Shown here in pieces: positions 45,241-53,472 of a DNA stretch of 64,000 nt. The first letter of the stretch is position 1; the number at the start of each line of letters is the position of its first letter. This DNA is from an uncultured Clostridia bacterium. Its GTDB lineage: Bacteria > Bacillota > Clostridia > Oscillospirales > Acutalibacteraceae. Where the stretch lies: assembly GCA_904399395.1 (NCBI GenBank), contig CAJFPJ010000024.1, forward strand, positions 1 through 64,000. The letters run 5' to 3'. The position numbers were made by a program, and so were the translations under genes. The notes under the pieces were generated by a model that was given only the letters and a program-made list of their open reading frames with translations, ran no database searches and was not told the origin of the DNA.

Positions 45241-46158
45241 ATGGGGGAAGTATTGTCGAAGGCTGGAGTTTTGATATGTATCAGTGTTTTAGGCTATGCT
45301 TTGAAAAAACTTCATGTGCTTCAGGCAGAGGATTACCGTCCTTTGTCAAAGATTATTATGAATGTGACGTTGCCCTGCGCGGTTATCACCGCATTTGCAG
45401 AAGGCTACCGTGCGGAACCGCTTCTTTTTATTGCAGTGCTTTTCGGCTTTTTAGGGAACGTTATTATGATGGGGGTGGGGTGGCTTCTCTCCCGAAACAA
45501 GAGGAAAGAAGAAAAAGCGTTCTATATGCTAAATGCTTCCGGGTATAATATAGGAGCCTTTGTGATGCCTTTTGTGCAGAGTTTTCTCTCACCCTTTAGT
45601 ATGGTGGCCGCCTGCATGTTCGACGTGGGAAATGCCGTTATGTGCACAGGAGGTACATATGCTTTCCTCAGCAGTACCCTTCTTCGAGAGGGGGAGAAAA
45701 AGGGACGCGTGGCATCCTTTTGTAAAAAACTTTTTTCATCGGTGACCTTTGACGCTTATCTGATTCTGCTCCTGCTGGCGTTTTTTGGGCTGCAGATGCC
45801 GGCACCTGTTTTAGAAATAACGAAAAAAATTGGGGATTCCAATGGCTTTGTGGCTATGCTGGCAGTGGGAGTTATGTTTGAATTTCCTAAGGAACTTTCC
45901 CGGCTGGGAAAAGCGTTTACGATTGTTATCGTTCGCATGCTGGGGGCGGCCCTTTTTGCACTGTTCTTTTATTTCTGCCTGCCGCTGCCTCTGGAGATCC
46001 GCCAGGCTATGTGTATTGTGTGTTTTGCGCCCGTTTCCGTCGTGGCTATGATCTATTCGGAAAAAATTACGGGGGATGGCGCCCTGGCAAGCCTTACCGG
46101 TTCCCTCTCCATCTTGCTGTGCCTGCCGGTGATATTGGGTTTGGTACTTATGCTTTGA
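45241..46158 (+). CDS. AEC-family transporter (auxin efflux carrier type)
   Basis: The 305-residue membrane protein has about ten predicted helices in two halves (AGVLICISVLGYALKKLHVL, LSKIIMNVTLPCAVITAF, LLFIAVLFGFLGNVIMMGVGWLL, YNIGAFVMPFVQSFL, ILLLLAFFGLQMPAPVLEI, LFALFFYFCLPLPLEI). The half-site NVTLPCAV and the YNIGAFVMPF region are usual for the family, which moves small organic acids or malonate-like substrates. The start is ATG 45241 with GAGGG 7 bases upstream. Substrate unknown. Confidence 0.9.
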   Translation: MGEVLSKAGVLICISVLGYALKKLHVLQAEDYRPLSKIIMNVTLPCAVITAFAEGYRAEPLLFIAVLFGFLGNVIMMGVGWLLSRNKRKEEKAFYMLNASGYNIGAFVMPFVQSFLSPFSMVAACMFDVGNAVMCTGGTYAFLSSTLLREGEKKGRVASFCKKLFSSVTFDAYLILLLLAFFGLQMPAPVLEITKKIGDSNGFVAMLAVGVMFEFPKELSRLGKAFTIVIVRMLGAALFALFFYFCLPLPLEIRQAMCIVCFAPVSVVAMIYSEKITGDGALASLTGSLSILLCLPVILGLVLML

Positions 46159-46206
46159 GATAGATGGTGACAGATTTCTTCTAATAGATCTGAGAGGAGT
46201 CTTTGC

Positions 46207-46674
46207 TTGGTAAAAGTAGATATACATGTTTTGAAAGTCTGCGAGTATATGAAATGTGGAAATATATGGAATATGCAGAAAAATGCTTATAGCCGAAATC
46301 TGGCAGAGAGGTTTCTGAAAGAAATCAAAAGCGGGAATCGAAAAACCTTTGTGAGTTCTCTGCATGGAGAATTTATTGCAGAAGCGAGTCTTGTAAGGGA
46401 TATGGGCGATCCTCAATACACGCAGGAAGGAAAGAGAATATATTTTTCCCGTTTTCTTGTGAAAGATGAATTTCGTGGAAAAGGAATAGGGACAGAATTG
46501 GCGGAATATGTATTTTCCCAAGCGCGCAGCATGGGATATACAGAGATTTCCGTTGGAGTTGATTATGATAATTGGGATGCCTTGCGCTTATATCACCGTT
46601 TGGGATTTACGCAACTCTTGTTTACGGGGGAAGATGAGCAGGGAAAATATATGAAACTTCTAAAATATATATAG
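46207..46674 (+). CDS. GNAT-family N-acetyltransferase
   Basis: The 155-residue product has the acetyl-CoA loop motif A in SRFLVKDEFRGKGIGTELAEYVFSQARSMG (R/Q-x-x-G-x-G/A as RGKGIG) and motif B in YDNWDALRLYHRLGFTQ. The start is TTG 46207: GAGGAG lies 7 bases before it, the best ribosome site in the area. The frame also contains later ATGs (e.g. 46249), so a shorter form is possible. Substrate unknown. Confidence 0.88.
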   Translation: MVKVDIHVLKVCEYMKCGNIWNMQKNAYSRNLAERFLKEIKSGNRKTFVSSLHGEFIAEASLVRDMGDPQYTQEGKRIYFSRFLVKDEFRGKGIGTELAEYVFSQARSMGYTEISVGVDYDNWDALRLYHRLGFTQLLFTGEDEQGKYMKLLKYI

Positions 46675-46701
46675 CTTTTCTGGCCTGAAACGAAACTTTG
46701 C

Positions 46702-46738
46702 AAAAAGCTTCTGTACACGTGTGTACAGAAGCTTTTTT
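46702..46738. terminator. Bidirectional terminator between the GNAT and DUF1294 genes
   Basis: A perfect 17-bp inverted repeat AAAAAGCTTCTGTACAC / GTGTACAGAAGCTTTTT has a 2-base loop, with T-tracts on both strands. It serves the convergent genes and overlaps the DUF1294 stop codon. Confidence 0.88.
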
Positions 46739-47024
46739 AGTTTGGTAACCATCCGTGAATATATATGAAAGCAAAACCCGCCACCAGAAGCTGGAAGAGA
46801 AAAATTAAAGGAAGCCCCACCATGAATTTTCTGTGCTTTGTTTTGTGACGAATACGCAGCATAGCCATATACATGCCGAGGCTTCCCCCTATGGCGGCGA
46901 GAGCCAATAAGGTGCTTTCCCGGATCCTCCATTCACCCCGGCGGGCCTTTCGTTTGTCCCAGACAACAGCTAAAACAGCCAAAAGATTAACGGCCCCGAG
47001 ATAGATCAGCAGAAAAATGCGCAT
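46737..47024 (-). CDS. DUF1294 small membrane protein
   Basis: The 95-residue product has two or three membrane helices (MRIFLLIYLGAVNLLAVLAVVWDK; TLLALAAIGGSLGMYMAMLRI; VGLPLIFLFQLLVAGFAFIYIHG) and the family's central RHKTKHRKFMVGLPL. The start was set at ATG 47024 with GGAGGG 11 bases upstream; the frame extends to 47162 with unrelated sequence. Function unknown. Confidence 0.88.
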   Translation of the reverse strand: MRIFLLIYLGAVNLLAVLAVVWDKRKARRGEWRIRESTLLALAAIGGSLGMYMAMLRIRHKTKHRKFMVGLPLIFLFQLLVAGFAFIYIHGWLPN

Positions 47025-47251
47025 GTTTTCTTCCGCCCTCCAATATATATAGGATGTATTTGAGAATACGCACCGCCCGGCAGACAAGGACATGGTATCG
47101 GTTTTCTGAGCTGGTTTTTTGCCTGCGGAAATAGGACAGCCCTGCCGGGTGCGCCATAGCATACTCCTGTGGTACTATGCATATACCATACCGTATTACA
47201 GCACATTTTGTCAAACTCTGGCTGGGAGTGGAAGCAAAGGAAGGGATTTAA

Positions 47252-48538
47252 ATGACGCGCTTTGTAGGATTTCTCAACAGGAAGGGGCCGCTGATCTGCG
47301 TAGGGCTCCTGGTCTGCACCGTGATTGGTTGTATGGCTTTTTATTCCATTGGGGGAAGCGGAGAGAAGGGGAATGGATCCCCGGAGGCTATAGGAAAATA
47401 TATTGAAGAGGAGCAGGAGTCTGTGGAGGGGTCATCCGTCCTCTGGAGCGGTGAAGAGGAAATCCGGGCCGTTTGGGTTCCGTTTATGACCTTGGATATG
47501 TCTAAAGAGGCTGATCAGAGTGAGGGCGCATTTCGAGAAAAATTCAGCACTATCATAAAGGGTGCACTGGATTACAACATGAATGCTTTGATTGTGCACG
47601 TGCACCCTTTTGGGGACGCGCTCTACGCTTCCGAGTATTATCCGTGGAGCCATATTTTGACAGGAACTCAGGGAAAGGATCCCGGGTATGACCCTTTGAA
47701 AATTATGGTGGAGATGGCTCACGAGGCTGGGTTGGAGCTTCATGCCTGGATGAATCCTCTGCGCATCCAGGTAAACACCACGCCGGAGACACTTTCGGAA
47801 GATAATCCGGCAGTTCAGTGGGAAAAGGATGAAGAGAAGTCTAAATGGATTGTCCGTAGGGAAGATGGTATTTTCTACAATCCTGCCTATGAGGGAGTGC
47901 GCCAGTATGTGGCGGAAGGCGCTGCTGAGATTGCTGATAATTACGATGTGGACGGCATCCATTTTGATGACTACTTTTATCCCACCGAGGACGAAAGTTT
48001 CGATGCGGAGGAATATACAGCCTATAAAGAGGCGGTCTCTGATTCCGGTACGCCTCTGAGCCTTCAGGAATGGCGCTGCGCCAATATAAATGCTCTTGTA
48101 TCATTGGTATACCAGAAAATCAAAGAAGCGGCTCCCTCTGTATTGTTCGGCATTGCTCCTCAGGGCAATATTGCTAACGATCTGAATATGGGTGCGGATG
48201 TGGCTGTGTGGTGCAAAGCAAAGGGATATGTGGATTATATTTGCCCTCAACTTTATGTCAATTTTGAAAATAAAGCCCTTCCTTTTGAAAATGCGGCCCG
48301 GGAATGGGAACAGTTGGTTACCTGCGAGGATGTAAAGCTCTGCTTGGGGCTTGCGGTGTATAAGGCGGGATCTGATGATGACGACGGAACATGGAAACAT
48401 AGCAGTGACATTTTGGCAAGGCAGGTCAGCCTGGGGAGGGAATTGAAGTGCAGCGGCTTTATGTTTTATTCCTGGGAATATCTTTCTTCAGAGCAGACAA
48501 AAGAGGAAGTGCAGAATGTTATGAAAATCCTTGATTAA
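47252..48538 (+). CDS. GHL10-type glycoside hydrolase-like lipoprotein (DUF187)
   Basis: The 428-residue product has an N-terminal basic-hydrophobic leader with a lipobox-like VIGC (Cys27), so it is probably a surface lipoprotein. The rest matches the GHL10/DUF187 TIM-barrel (YngK-like): RAVWVPFMTLDMSK, NMNALIVHVHPFGDALYASEYYP, AHEAGLELHAWMNPLRIQV, YDVDGIHFDDYFYP, VLFGIAPQGN and VDYICPQLYVNF. The acidic pair in DGIHFDDYFYP fits a glycosidase. Substrate not known; peptidoglycan or exopolysaccharide are guesses. Confidence 0.92.
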   Translation: MTRFVGFLNRKGPLICVGLLVCTVIGCMAFYSIGGSGEKGNGSPEAIGKYIEEEQESVEGSSVLWSGEEEIRAVWVPFMTLDMSKEADQSEGAFREKFSTIIKGALDYNMNALIVHVHPFGDALYASEYYPWSHILTGTQGKDPGYDPLKIMVEMAHEAGLELHAWMNPLRIQVNTTPETLSEDNPAVQWEKDEEKSKWIVRREDGIFYNPAYEGVRQYVAEGAAEIADNYDVDGIHFDDYFYPTEDESFDAEEYTAYKEAVSDSGTPLSLQEWRCANINALVSLVYQKIKEAAPSVLFGIAPQGNIANDLNMGADVAVWCKAKGYVDYICPQLYVNFENKALPFENAAREWEQLVTCEDVKLCLGLAVYKAGSDDDDGTWKHSSDILARQVSLGRELKCSGFMFYSWEYLSSEQTKEEVQNVMKILD

Positions 48539-48565
48539 CAGGATATTAGCAGGAGAAAGTGGGAC

Positions 48566-48600
48566 AGAAGGGCGCTGCAGTGCGCCCTTCTTGATTTCTT
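48566..48600 (+). terminator. Terminator after the GHL10 gene
   Basis: A 10-bp stem AGAAGGGCGC / GCGCCCTTCT with a 6-base loop is followed by TGATTTCTT. The T-rich tail overlaps the next promoter's -35. Confidence 0.72.
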
Positions 48601-48619
48601 GCTAGGTCTCCGCTATAAT
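48591..48619 (+). promoter_or_regulatory. Sigma-A type promoter for the ABC-F gene
   Basis: TTGATT (48591-48596), 17 bases, TATAAT (48614-48619). It gives a leader of about 119 bases. Confidence 0.78.
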
Positions 48620-48625
48620 GGATAA

Positions 48626-48744
48626 CAAGCGGTTTTTCCTTTTATCGGGATTTCCGGGTCGCGATAGTATGAAAAAGACGTATTTCTGCGGCAGCAGGAA
48701 ATACTGCATGCTGCGTAGGATAATTGAGGAGTCGGAAAACAGAA
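48626..48744 (+). promoter_or_regulatory. Structured leader ahead of the ABC-F gene
   Basis: It contains two hairpins that share an arm and cannot coexist: TATTTCTGC with GCAGGAAATA (48681-48703) and GCAGCA with TGCTGC (48691-48714). A short frame, ATG 48669 to TAA 48767 (32 codons, MKKTYFCGSRKYC...), runs through both and past the ABC-F start, but has no clear ribosome site. Antibiotic-induced ABC-F genes often have leader-peptide attenuators; whether this is one is speculative. Confidence 0.3.
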
Positions 48745-50682
48745 ATGGCAATACTCAGCGGAAGTAATCTGACGAAATCCTTTGGAACAGATGTGATCTT
48801 TTCTGGGGTTTCCTTTGAAATACAGGAAAATGACAGAGTGGGGCTTGTGGGTGTCAATGGTTCCGGGAAAACCACTCTTCTGCGCGTCCTTACAGGCGAA
48901 CTTTCTCCCGATGAGGGAGAGATCTATAAGGCATCAGCGGCAGTTTTAGGCTATATGGAGCAGCATGTATGTCGGGATCTGTACAGGAGCGCTTATAGCG
49001 AGGTGCTTACGGTATTTGCTCCCCTCCTTTCCATGGAACGTGAGCTGGAGGAACTGAACCAACGCTTGATGGTAAAAAATGCGGATATGGATGCGCTCAT
49101 AGAGCGGCAGGCTCTTCTGACGGAGCGTTTCGACAGAGAAGGCGGGCTGACCTTTCGGAGAAGGGCGCGTTCCGCCCTATTGGGGCTGGGCTTCAGCGAT
49201 GAAGAGATGGGAAACCCGGTGGGAATCCTAAGTGGCGGCCAGAAGGCCAAGCTGCAGCTTGCAAAAATGTTGCTTAGCGGGGCGAATCTTCTTCTTCTGG
49301 ACGAGCCGACAAACCATTTGGATATTAAAAGCGTGGAGTGGCTGGAAGATTTTCTCCGTTCCTATTCGGGTGCATATATTGTGATTTCCCATGACCGGTA
49401 TTTTCTGGATCGTATTACGACCAGAACCTTTGAGATGGAAAATGGAAAAATGACGGTCTATAAAGGCGGTTATACCGAATATCTGGCCCAAAAGGAAGAA
49501 AATGATCTGGCAGCCAGGCGGAAGTATGAAAATACAAAAAAAGAACTTCAACGCCTTGAGGGTATCATTGTGCAGCAGCGTCAATGGAATCAGGAGCGCA
49601 ATTATAAAACAATTGCCAGCAAGATGAAAATGATCCAGCGGCTGGAAAACACCCTGGAAAAGCCCGATGAGGCTCCTGAGACCATGCGGTTTTCTTTTGG
49701 AATACGCCAGAGAGGGGGAAATGAGGTTCTCAAGGCAGAAAAACTTTCGCTTTCCTTTGGGCAGAACCATCTCTTTCAGAATGTGAGTCTGGATATCCGC
49801 CGGGGAGAGAGAGTCTTCCTTATTGGCCCTAATGGCTGCGGCAAGACCTCGCTGTTGAAAATATTCCTGGGTATAAATCAGCCAGACAGCGGTGACTACC
49901 GCTTTGGCGCAGGGATTGATGTGGGGTATTACGATCAGGTACAGTCGGATCTGGACATGGATAAAACGGTTATCGATGAGATATGGGATACGTATCCCCG
50001 CATGACTCAGACTGAAGTACGAAACGCTTTGGCCATCTTTCTCTTTAAAGATGAGGATGTCTTCAAGCCTGTCTCCGCTCTCTCCGGAGGAGAAAGAGCC
50101 AGAGTCCTGCTTTTGAAACTGATGCTGTCGAGGGATAATTTCCTTCTTCTGGACGAGCCGACAAACCATTTGGATATCGGTTCCTGTGAAGCGTTGGAAA
50201 ACGCCCTCCAAGAGTATGAGGGCACCTTGCTGGTAGTTTCTCATGACCGATATCTGATTAATAAGATTGCAGATAAGATCTATGCCTTAGAGGAAGACGG
50301 AGCTGTCTGTTACCTGGGAAACTATGATGAATATCTGGAAAGGTCCAAGGAAAGAGCGGAAGAGAAAAAGACGGAAAAGGTTTCCACCCCCAAGATCAAT
50401 GAATACAAGCAGAAAAAGGAGCGGCTCGCAGCCCTTCGAAAGGATCGTGCTGCCTTGAAGCGCATGGAAGAACAGATCGCCGTTTTAGAGGAGGAGACAG
50501 CGACTCTAGAGGCTCGGCTTTCTGATCCGGAGATAGCCAGCGATTATGAAGAGATCACCCGTATTTCCTCCCTATTGGCAGAGAAGCGGGAAGAAGCAGA
50601 CAAGGTATTCTTCAGCTGGGGCGAGCTTTCTGAGAAATTGGAGCAGGCGGAAAGAGAAGAGACACCGGGGCAAACACCGTAA
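48745..50682 (+). CDS. ABC-F family ATPase (ribosome-associated, YdiF-like)
   Basis: The 645-residue product has two ABC domains and no membrane helices. Domain 1 has Walker A GVNGSGKTTLLRVL, signature LSGGQKAKLQLA and Walker B LLLDEPTNHLD. Domain 2 has GPNGCGKTSLLKIF, LSGGERARVLLL and LLLDEPTNHLD. Between them is the linker (YENTKKELQRLEGIIVQQRQWNQERNYKTIASKMKMI), and after them a C-terminal coiled coil (KKERLAALRKDRAALKRMEEQIAVL). These proteins act on the ribosomal E site; some give resistance, others aid translation. The subgroup cannot be set by eye. The start is ATG 48745, with GAGGAG 13 bases upstream. Confidence 0.94.
   Translation: MAILSGSNLTKSFGTDVIFSGVSFEIQENDRVGLVGVNGSGKTTLLRVLTGELSPDEGEIYKASAAVLGYMEQHVCRDLYRSAYSEVLTVFAPLLSMERELEELNQRLMVKNADMDALIERQALLTERFDREGGLTFRRRARSALLGLGFSDEEMGNPVGILSGGQKAKLQLAKMLLSGANLLLLDEPTNHLDIKSVEWLEDFLRSYSGAYIVISHDRYFLDRITTRTFEMENGKMTVYKGGYTEYLAQKEENDLAARRKYENTKKELQRLEGIIVQQRQWNQERNYKTIASKMKMIQRLENTLEKPDEAPETMRFSFGIRQRGGNEVLKAEKLSLSFGQNHLFQNVSLDIRRGERVFLIGPNGCGKTSLLKIFLGINQPDSGDYRFGAGIDVGYYDQVQSDLDMDKTVIDEIWDTYPRMTQTEVRNALAIFLFKDEDVFKPVSALSGGERARVLLLKLMLSRDNFLLLDEPTNHLDIGSCEALENALQEYEGTLLVVSHDRYLINKIADKIYALEEDGAVCYLGNYDEYLERSKERAEEKKTEKVSTPKINEYKQKKERLAALRKDRAALKRMEEQIAVLEEETATLEARLSDPEIASDYEEITRISSLLAEKREEADKVFFSWGELSEKLEQAEREETPGQTP
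49291..49325 (+). repeat. 35-bp exact direct repeat inside the ABC-F gene (copy 1)
   Basis: The stretch encoding LLLDEPTNHLD in the first ABC domain is identical over 35 bases to 50143-50177 in the second. The flanking sequence differs, so it reflects a conserved motif kept or homogenised at DNA level. Confidence 0.8.
50143..50177 (+). repeat. 35-bp exact direct repeat inside the ABC-F gene (copy 2)
   Basis: Second copy of the Walker B/D-loop coding stretch, identical to 49291-49325. Confidence 0.8.
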
Positions 50683-50715
50683 AAAATAAAAAACCCCGGG
50701 GCCGCGGCTCCGGGG
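50680..50715 (-). terminator. Terminator for the HPr-like gene, between convergent genes
   Basis: On the minus strand the stem CCCCGG...CCGGGG (50715-50694, with GC-rich inner pairs) is followed by TTTTTTATTTTTT. On the plus strand it lies after the ABC-F stop and may also stop that transcript. Confidence 0.85.
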
Positions 50716-50758
50716 ACATGTATGCAAGAAGAGGCAGGGCCCCTTCAATGTGCGGCTT

Positions 50759-50998
50759 TCATTTTACAAAAAACGGCTGTGCTTCTTCCATAAATTCGGC
50801 GTATTCAGGGTGGGTTTCCTCTTCAATCTGCATGGTAAGCGGACGGGAAAGATCCAGGCTGAAGACTCCCATAATGGATTTGGCGTCGATAGTATACTTA
50901 TCGGAAATCAAGTTGATTTTGAAGCTGTATCGATTTGTAATGGAAACAAATTTCTTCACATCTTCGATGCTTGTCAGCCGGATGGTGGTATTTGTCAT
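50759..50998 (-). CDS. HPr-like protein lacking the PTS histidine
   Basis: The 79-residue product aligns with HPr over INL...DAKSIMGVFSLDLSRPL, which matches the HPr stretch around the regulatory Ser46 (here Ser41). The position of the phospho-histidine (His15, in G-x-HARP) is Ser10, followed by IED in place of ARP. It therefore cannot carry the usual PEP-derived phosphate but keeps the HPr-kinase-type site. This recalls Crh of Bacillus, which also lost His15. The start is ATG 50998 with GGAGGTG 6 bases upstream. It is a single gene with its own promoter and terminator. Confidence 0.82.
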   Translation of the reverse strand: MTNTTIRLTSIEDVKKFVSITNRYSFKINLISDKYTIDAKSIMGVFSLDLSRPLTMQIEEETHPEYAEFMEEAQPFFVK

Positions 50999-51043
50999 GG
51001 CCAACACCTCCTGTTTCAAGTGATTTTAAGAATACTTTTAACA

Positions 51044-51072
51044 ATAATATAGCAATTTTTTTGTAGGGTCAA
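51044..51072 (-). promoter_or_regulatory. Sigma-A type promoter of the HPr-like gene
   Basis: On the minus strand TTGACC (51072-51067), 17 bases, TATTAT (51049-51044). The leader is about 40 bases. Confidence 0.7.
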
Positions 51073-51181
51073 TAGAAAATCCTACGAGAAAGCCCATCCG
51101 CTATAGAAAATTATTGGGCTGGATCCCCAAGAAGCCATCTGCTTGGGATTGTGAAAATACAGATAGAAAAAGGAGAACGCT

Positions 51182-52483
51182 ATGAAGGTCAGTGCCATTA
51201 CTTTGGGATGTAAGGTAAATCAATATGAGTCGCAGGCTATGCTTGCGGCGCTGGAAAACGCGGGGTATACCGTAACGGAATCCCAAGAGGAAAGTGATGT
51301 TATCCTGATCAATTCCTGCACAGTGACGGCTACCAGCGATCACAAAGTTCGCCAGATGCTGCGCCGTGCCAGAAGAAAGGCTCCTACAGCGGTGATTGTG
51401 CTGACCGGTTGCATGACGCAGGCCTTCCCTGAAATGGCGGAGGAGCTGGTGGAAGCAGATATTGTGTTGGGGAATTCCAATAGAAGAAGACTGCCGGAGA
51501 TATTGCGGGAATTTTATTCCGGCCGCAGGAGAATTGTGGCGATTGAGCCACATAAGGCAGATGAAGCCTTTGAATCCATGCAGGTGGAGCATTTTTTTGA
51601 GCGGACTCGTGCGTTTATTAAAATTGAAGACGGCTGTAATCGGTTTTGCTCCTATTGCATTATTCCCTATGCCAGAGGTAGAGTGCGCAGTAAGCCTTTG
51701 GAGGAATTGCGGGATGAGTTGAGACGGCTGGGAGAGAACGGATATAAAGAAGTCGTCCTGACGGGCATCAATCTTTCCGCCTATGGTCAGGAGCTGGGAT
51801 TGCATCTCTGCGATGCGGTGGAGGCGGCTTGTGCTGTGCCGCAAATCCTGCGGGTGCGTTTGGGTTCCCTTGAGCCGGAGCAGCTCAGTGAAGAAGTGAT
51901 ACTGCGTCTGGCGAAACAGAAAAAACTCTGCCCCCAGTTTCATCTTTCCCTGCAGAGCGGCTGTGATGCAACACTTCGAAGAATGAACCGCCATTACGAT
52001 GCGGAGGAGTACCGGCGGATCGTAAAAAATCTACGCAGCGCTTTTGATAATGCCGCTATTACCACGGATATTATGGTGGCTTTTCCAGGGGAAACGGAAG
52101 AAGAATTCGAGAGCTCTCTTGCCTTTGCAAAAGAAATCGGTTTTGCAAAGGTGCATGTGTTTGCTTATTCACGCCGCCCGGGGACGGTAGCAGATTCTAT
52201 GCCTGACCAGTTGACCAATCGTTGCAAAGAGGAACGCAGCCGTCGTATGATAGAGCTCACCGATAAAAGCAAAAAGGTATTTTTCCGCTGCCAGGAGGGC
52301 AGAATAGAGGATGTTCTTTTTGAAAGAGAATGTGACACAAATGTGTGGGAAGGTTATACCATGAATTATACACCTGTGCGGGCAGTGTCTGCCCGGCCTG
52401 TAGGTGGGGAGATACTCCCCGTAAAACTTCTTCGGGCAGAGGAAGACTGGTGTATGGGAGAAATTATCCAGAGCAGAGAATGA
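51182..52483 (+). CDS. mtaB: tRNA t6A37 methylthiotransferase MtaB
   Basis: MtaB adds a methylthio group to t6A37 in tRNAs reading ANN codons. The 433-residue product has the UPF0004 domain (MKVSAITLGCKVNQYESQAM, VILINSCTVTATSDHK, VLTGCMTQ, three cysteines for the second cluster). It has the radical-SAM motif CNRFCSYC in EDGCNRFCSYCIIPYARGRVRS, GCDATLRRMNRHY, and a C-terminal TRAM-like part. CKVNQYES and the lack of the MiaB insertion place it in the MtaB branch. Confidence 0.96.
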   Translation: MKVSAITLGCKVNQYESQAMLAALENAGYTVTESQEESDVILINSCTVTATSDHKVRQMLRRARRKAPTAVIVLTGCMTQAFPEMAEELVEADIVLGNSNRRRLPEILREFYSGRRRIVAIEPHKADEAFESMQVEHFFERTRAFIKIEDGCNRFCSYCIIPYARGRVRSKPLEELRDELRRLGENGYKEVVLTGINLSAYGQELGLHLCDAVEAACAVPQILRVRLGSLEPEQLSEEVILRLAKQKKLCPQFHLSLQSGCDATLRRMNRHYDAEEYRRIVKNLRSAFDNAAITTDIMVAFPGETEEEFESSLAFAKEIGFAKVHVFAYSRRPGTVADSMPDQLTNRCKEERSRRMIELTDKSKKVFFRCQEGRIEDVLFERECDTNVWEGYTMNYTPVRAVSARPVGGEILPVKLLRAEEDWCMGEIIQSRE

Positions 52484-52499
52484 AAAAAGTGACAGCTAT

Positions 52500-52549
52500 T
52501 AAAAAACGAAGGCGTCTGTATAACAAAAATACAGACGCCTTCGTTTTTT
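52500..52549. terminator. Bidirectional terminator between mtaB and the sirtuin gene
   Basis: A long stem is formed by AAAAACGAAGGCGTCTGTAT and its complement (loop of about 8 bases), with A- and T-runs at both ends. It lies 17 bases after mtaB and about 48 bases after the convergent sirtuin stop. Confidence 0.88.
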
Positions 52550-52596
52550 GTAAAGGGGATTCTCACTACAGAAAAGGAGCAATTTGCAGCTCGTTT

Positions 52597-53472
52597 TCAG
52601 AGAGTAAGGAGGTATCGAAGGGATTCTCCTATATCTGCCTGAATACAGATAGAACGACTTTCAATTTCTGGGGGAAAGACGGAATATTCCGTATTGATGC
52701 AGGCATAGATGGAATGAGGGTTCTTTTGCACAGCCTGCCAGAAGGGATACTTTATGATGCCCGGGGTGTTAAAGCCGACTCCTAATTCCAGAAAAAGGAT
52801 GTGCAGGCCTTGATGACGGCGGAGAAAATCTACATATCTTCCGGCAGCCGCATACCATCCTTCGTCTTGGACAAATCTCTCATCAGAGCGGAGATTCATA
52901 ACCATGGGTTCGCCGCAGATCGTGCAGCGAGGAATCAGGTCGGAAGGTATGCGCATATCCTTCTGCTGGTGAACCATCATGCGGATGATTTTTTCGTTAT
53001 TATATGTTTTTTGACAGCAGGGTTTTGAGCATTGCCACAGGCCATAATCTCCTTGGGTGTAAAACAGGCGTTTTTTATCAAATCCGGCTTTTTGGAAGCA
53101 GTGATCAACGTTTGTGGTAAGGACAAAATAATCTGTATTCTGTATCAGCTTCAGCAGATCGCCGTAAACGCTTTTAGGAGGATTCTGATGCCGGTTGATA
53201 TAAATATACCGGCTCCAGTAAGCCCAGTGTTCTTCTAAGGTAGTAAACGGATAGAAACCGCCGGAATACATATCTCGAAAACCATATTTTTGGATAAAAT
53301 CTCCGAAGTTAGCTTCAAAGCGTTCTCCTGTATACGTAAAGCCGGCAGAAGTGGAAAGCCCGGCTCCGGCTCCAATCAGCACCGCGTCCGCTGTGGAAAG
53401 CTCCTGCTTTAGCCGCGATAATCTATCCCAACAAGTGCTGGTAGATTTCGTAATCGGTGTCCTTAAAAACAT
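52597..53472 (-). CDS. SirTM-type (class M) sirtuin, probable protein ADP-ribosyltransferase
   Basis: The 291-residue Sir2-fold protein has the NAD loop IGAGAGLSTSAGF (residues 33-45), LTTNVDH (Asn121, Asp123) and cysteines suited to zinc (Cys148, Cys152/153, Cys183, Cys186). The catalytic His of deacetylases is replaced by Gln140 (in FYTQGDYG), and Arg195 lies in VMNLRSDERF. By memory of the SirTM family, Asn, Gln and Arg at these places define ADP-ribosyltransferases rather than deacetylases. The start is ATG 53472 with AAGGTG 7 bases upstream, inside the macrodomain gene, which it overlaps by 50 bases. Two-gene operon with that gene. Confidence 0.88.
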   Translation of the reverse strand: MFLRTPITKSTSTCWDRLSRLKQELSTADAVLIGAGAGLSTSAGFTYTGERFEANFGDFIQKYGFRDMYSGGFYPFTTLEEHWAYWSRYIYINRHQNPPKSVYGDLLKLIQNTDYFVLTTNVDHCFQKAGFDKKRLFYTQGDYGLWQCSKPCCQKTYNNEKIIRMMVHQQKDMRIPSDLIPRCTICGEPMVMNLRSDERFVQDEGWYAAAGRYVDFLRRHQGLHILFLELGVGFNTPGIIKYPFWQAVQKNPHSIYACINTEYSVFPPEIESRSICIQADIGESLRYLLTL

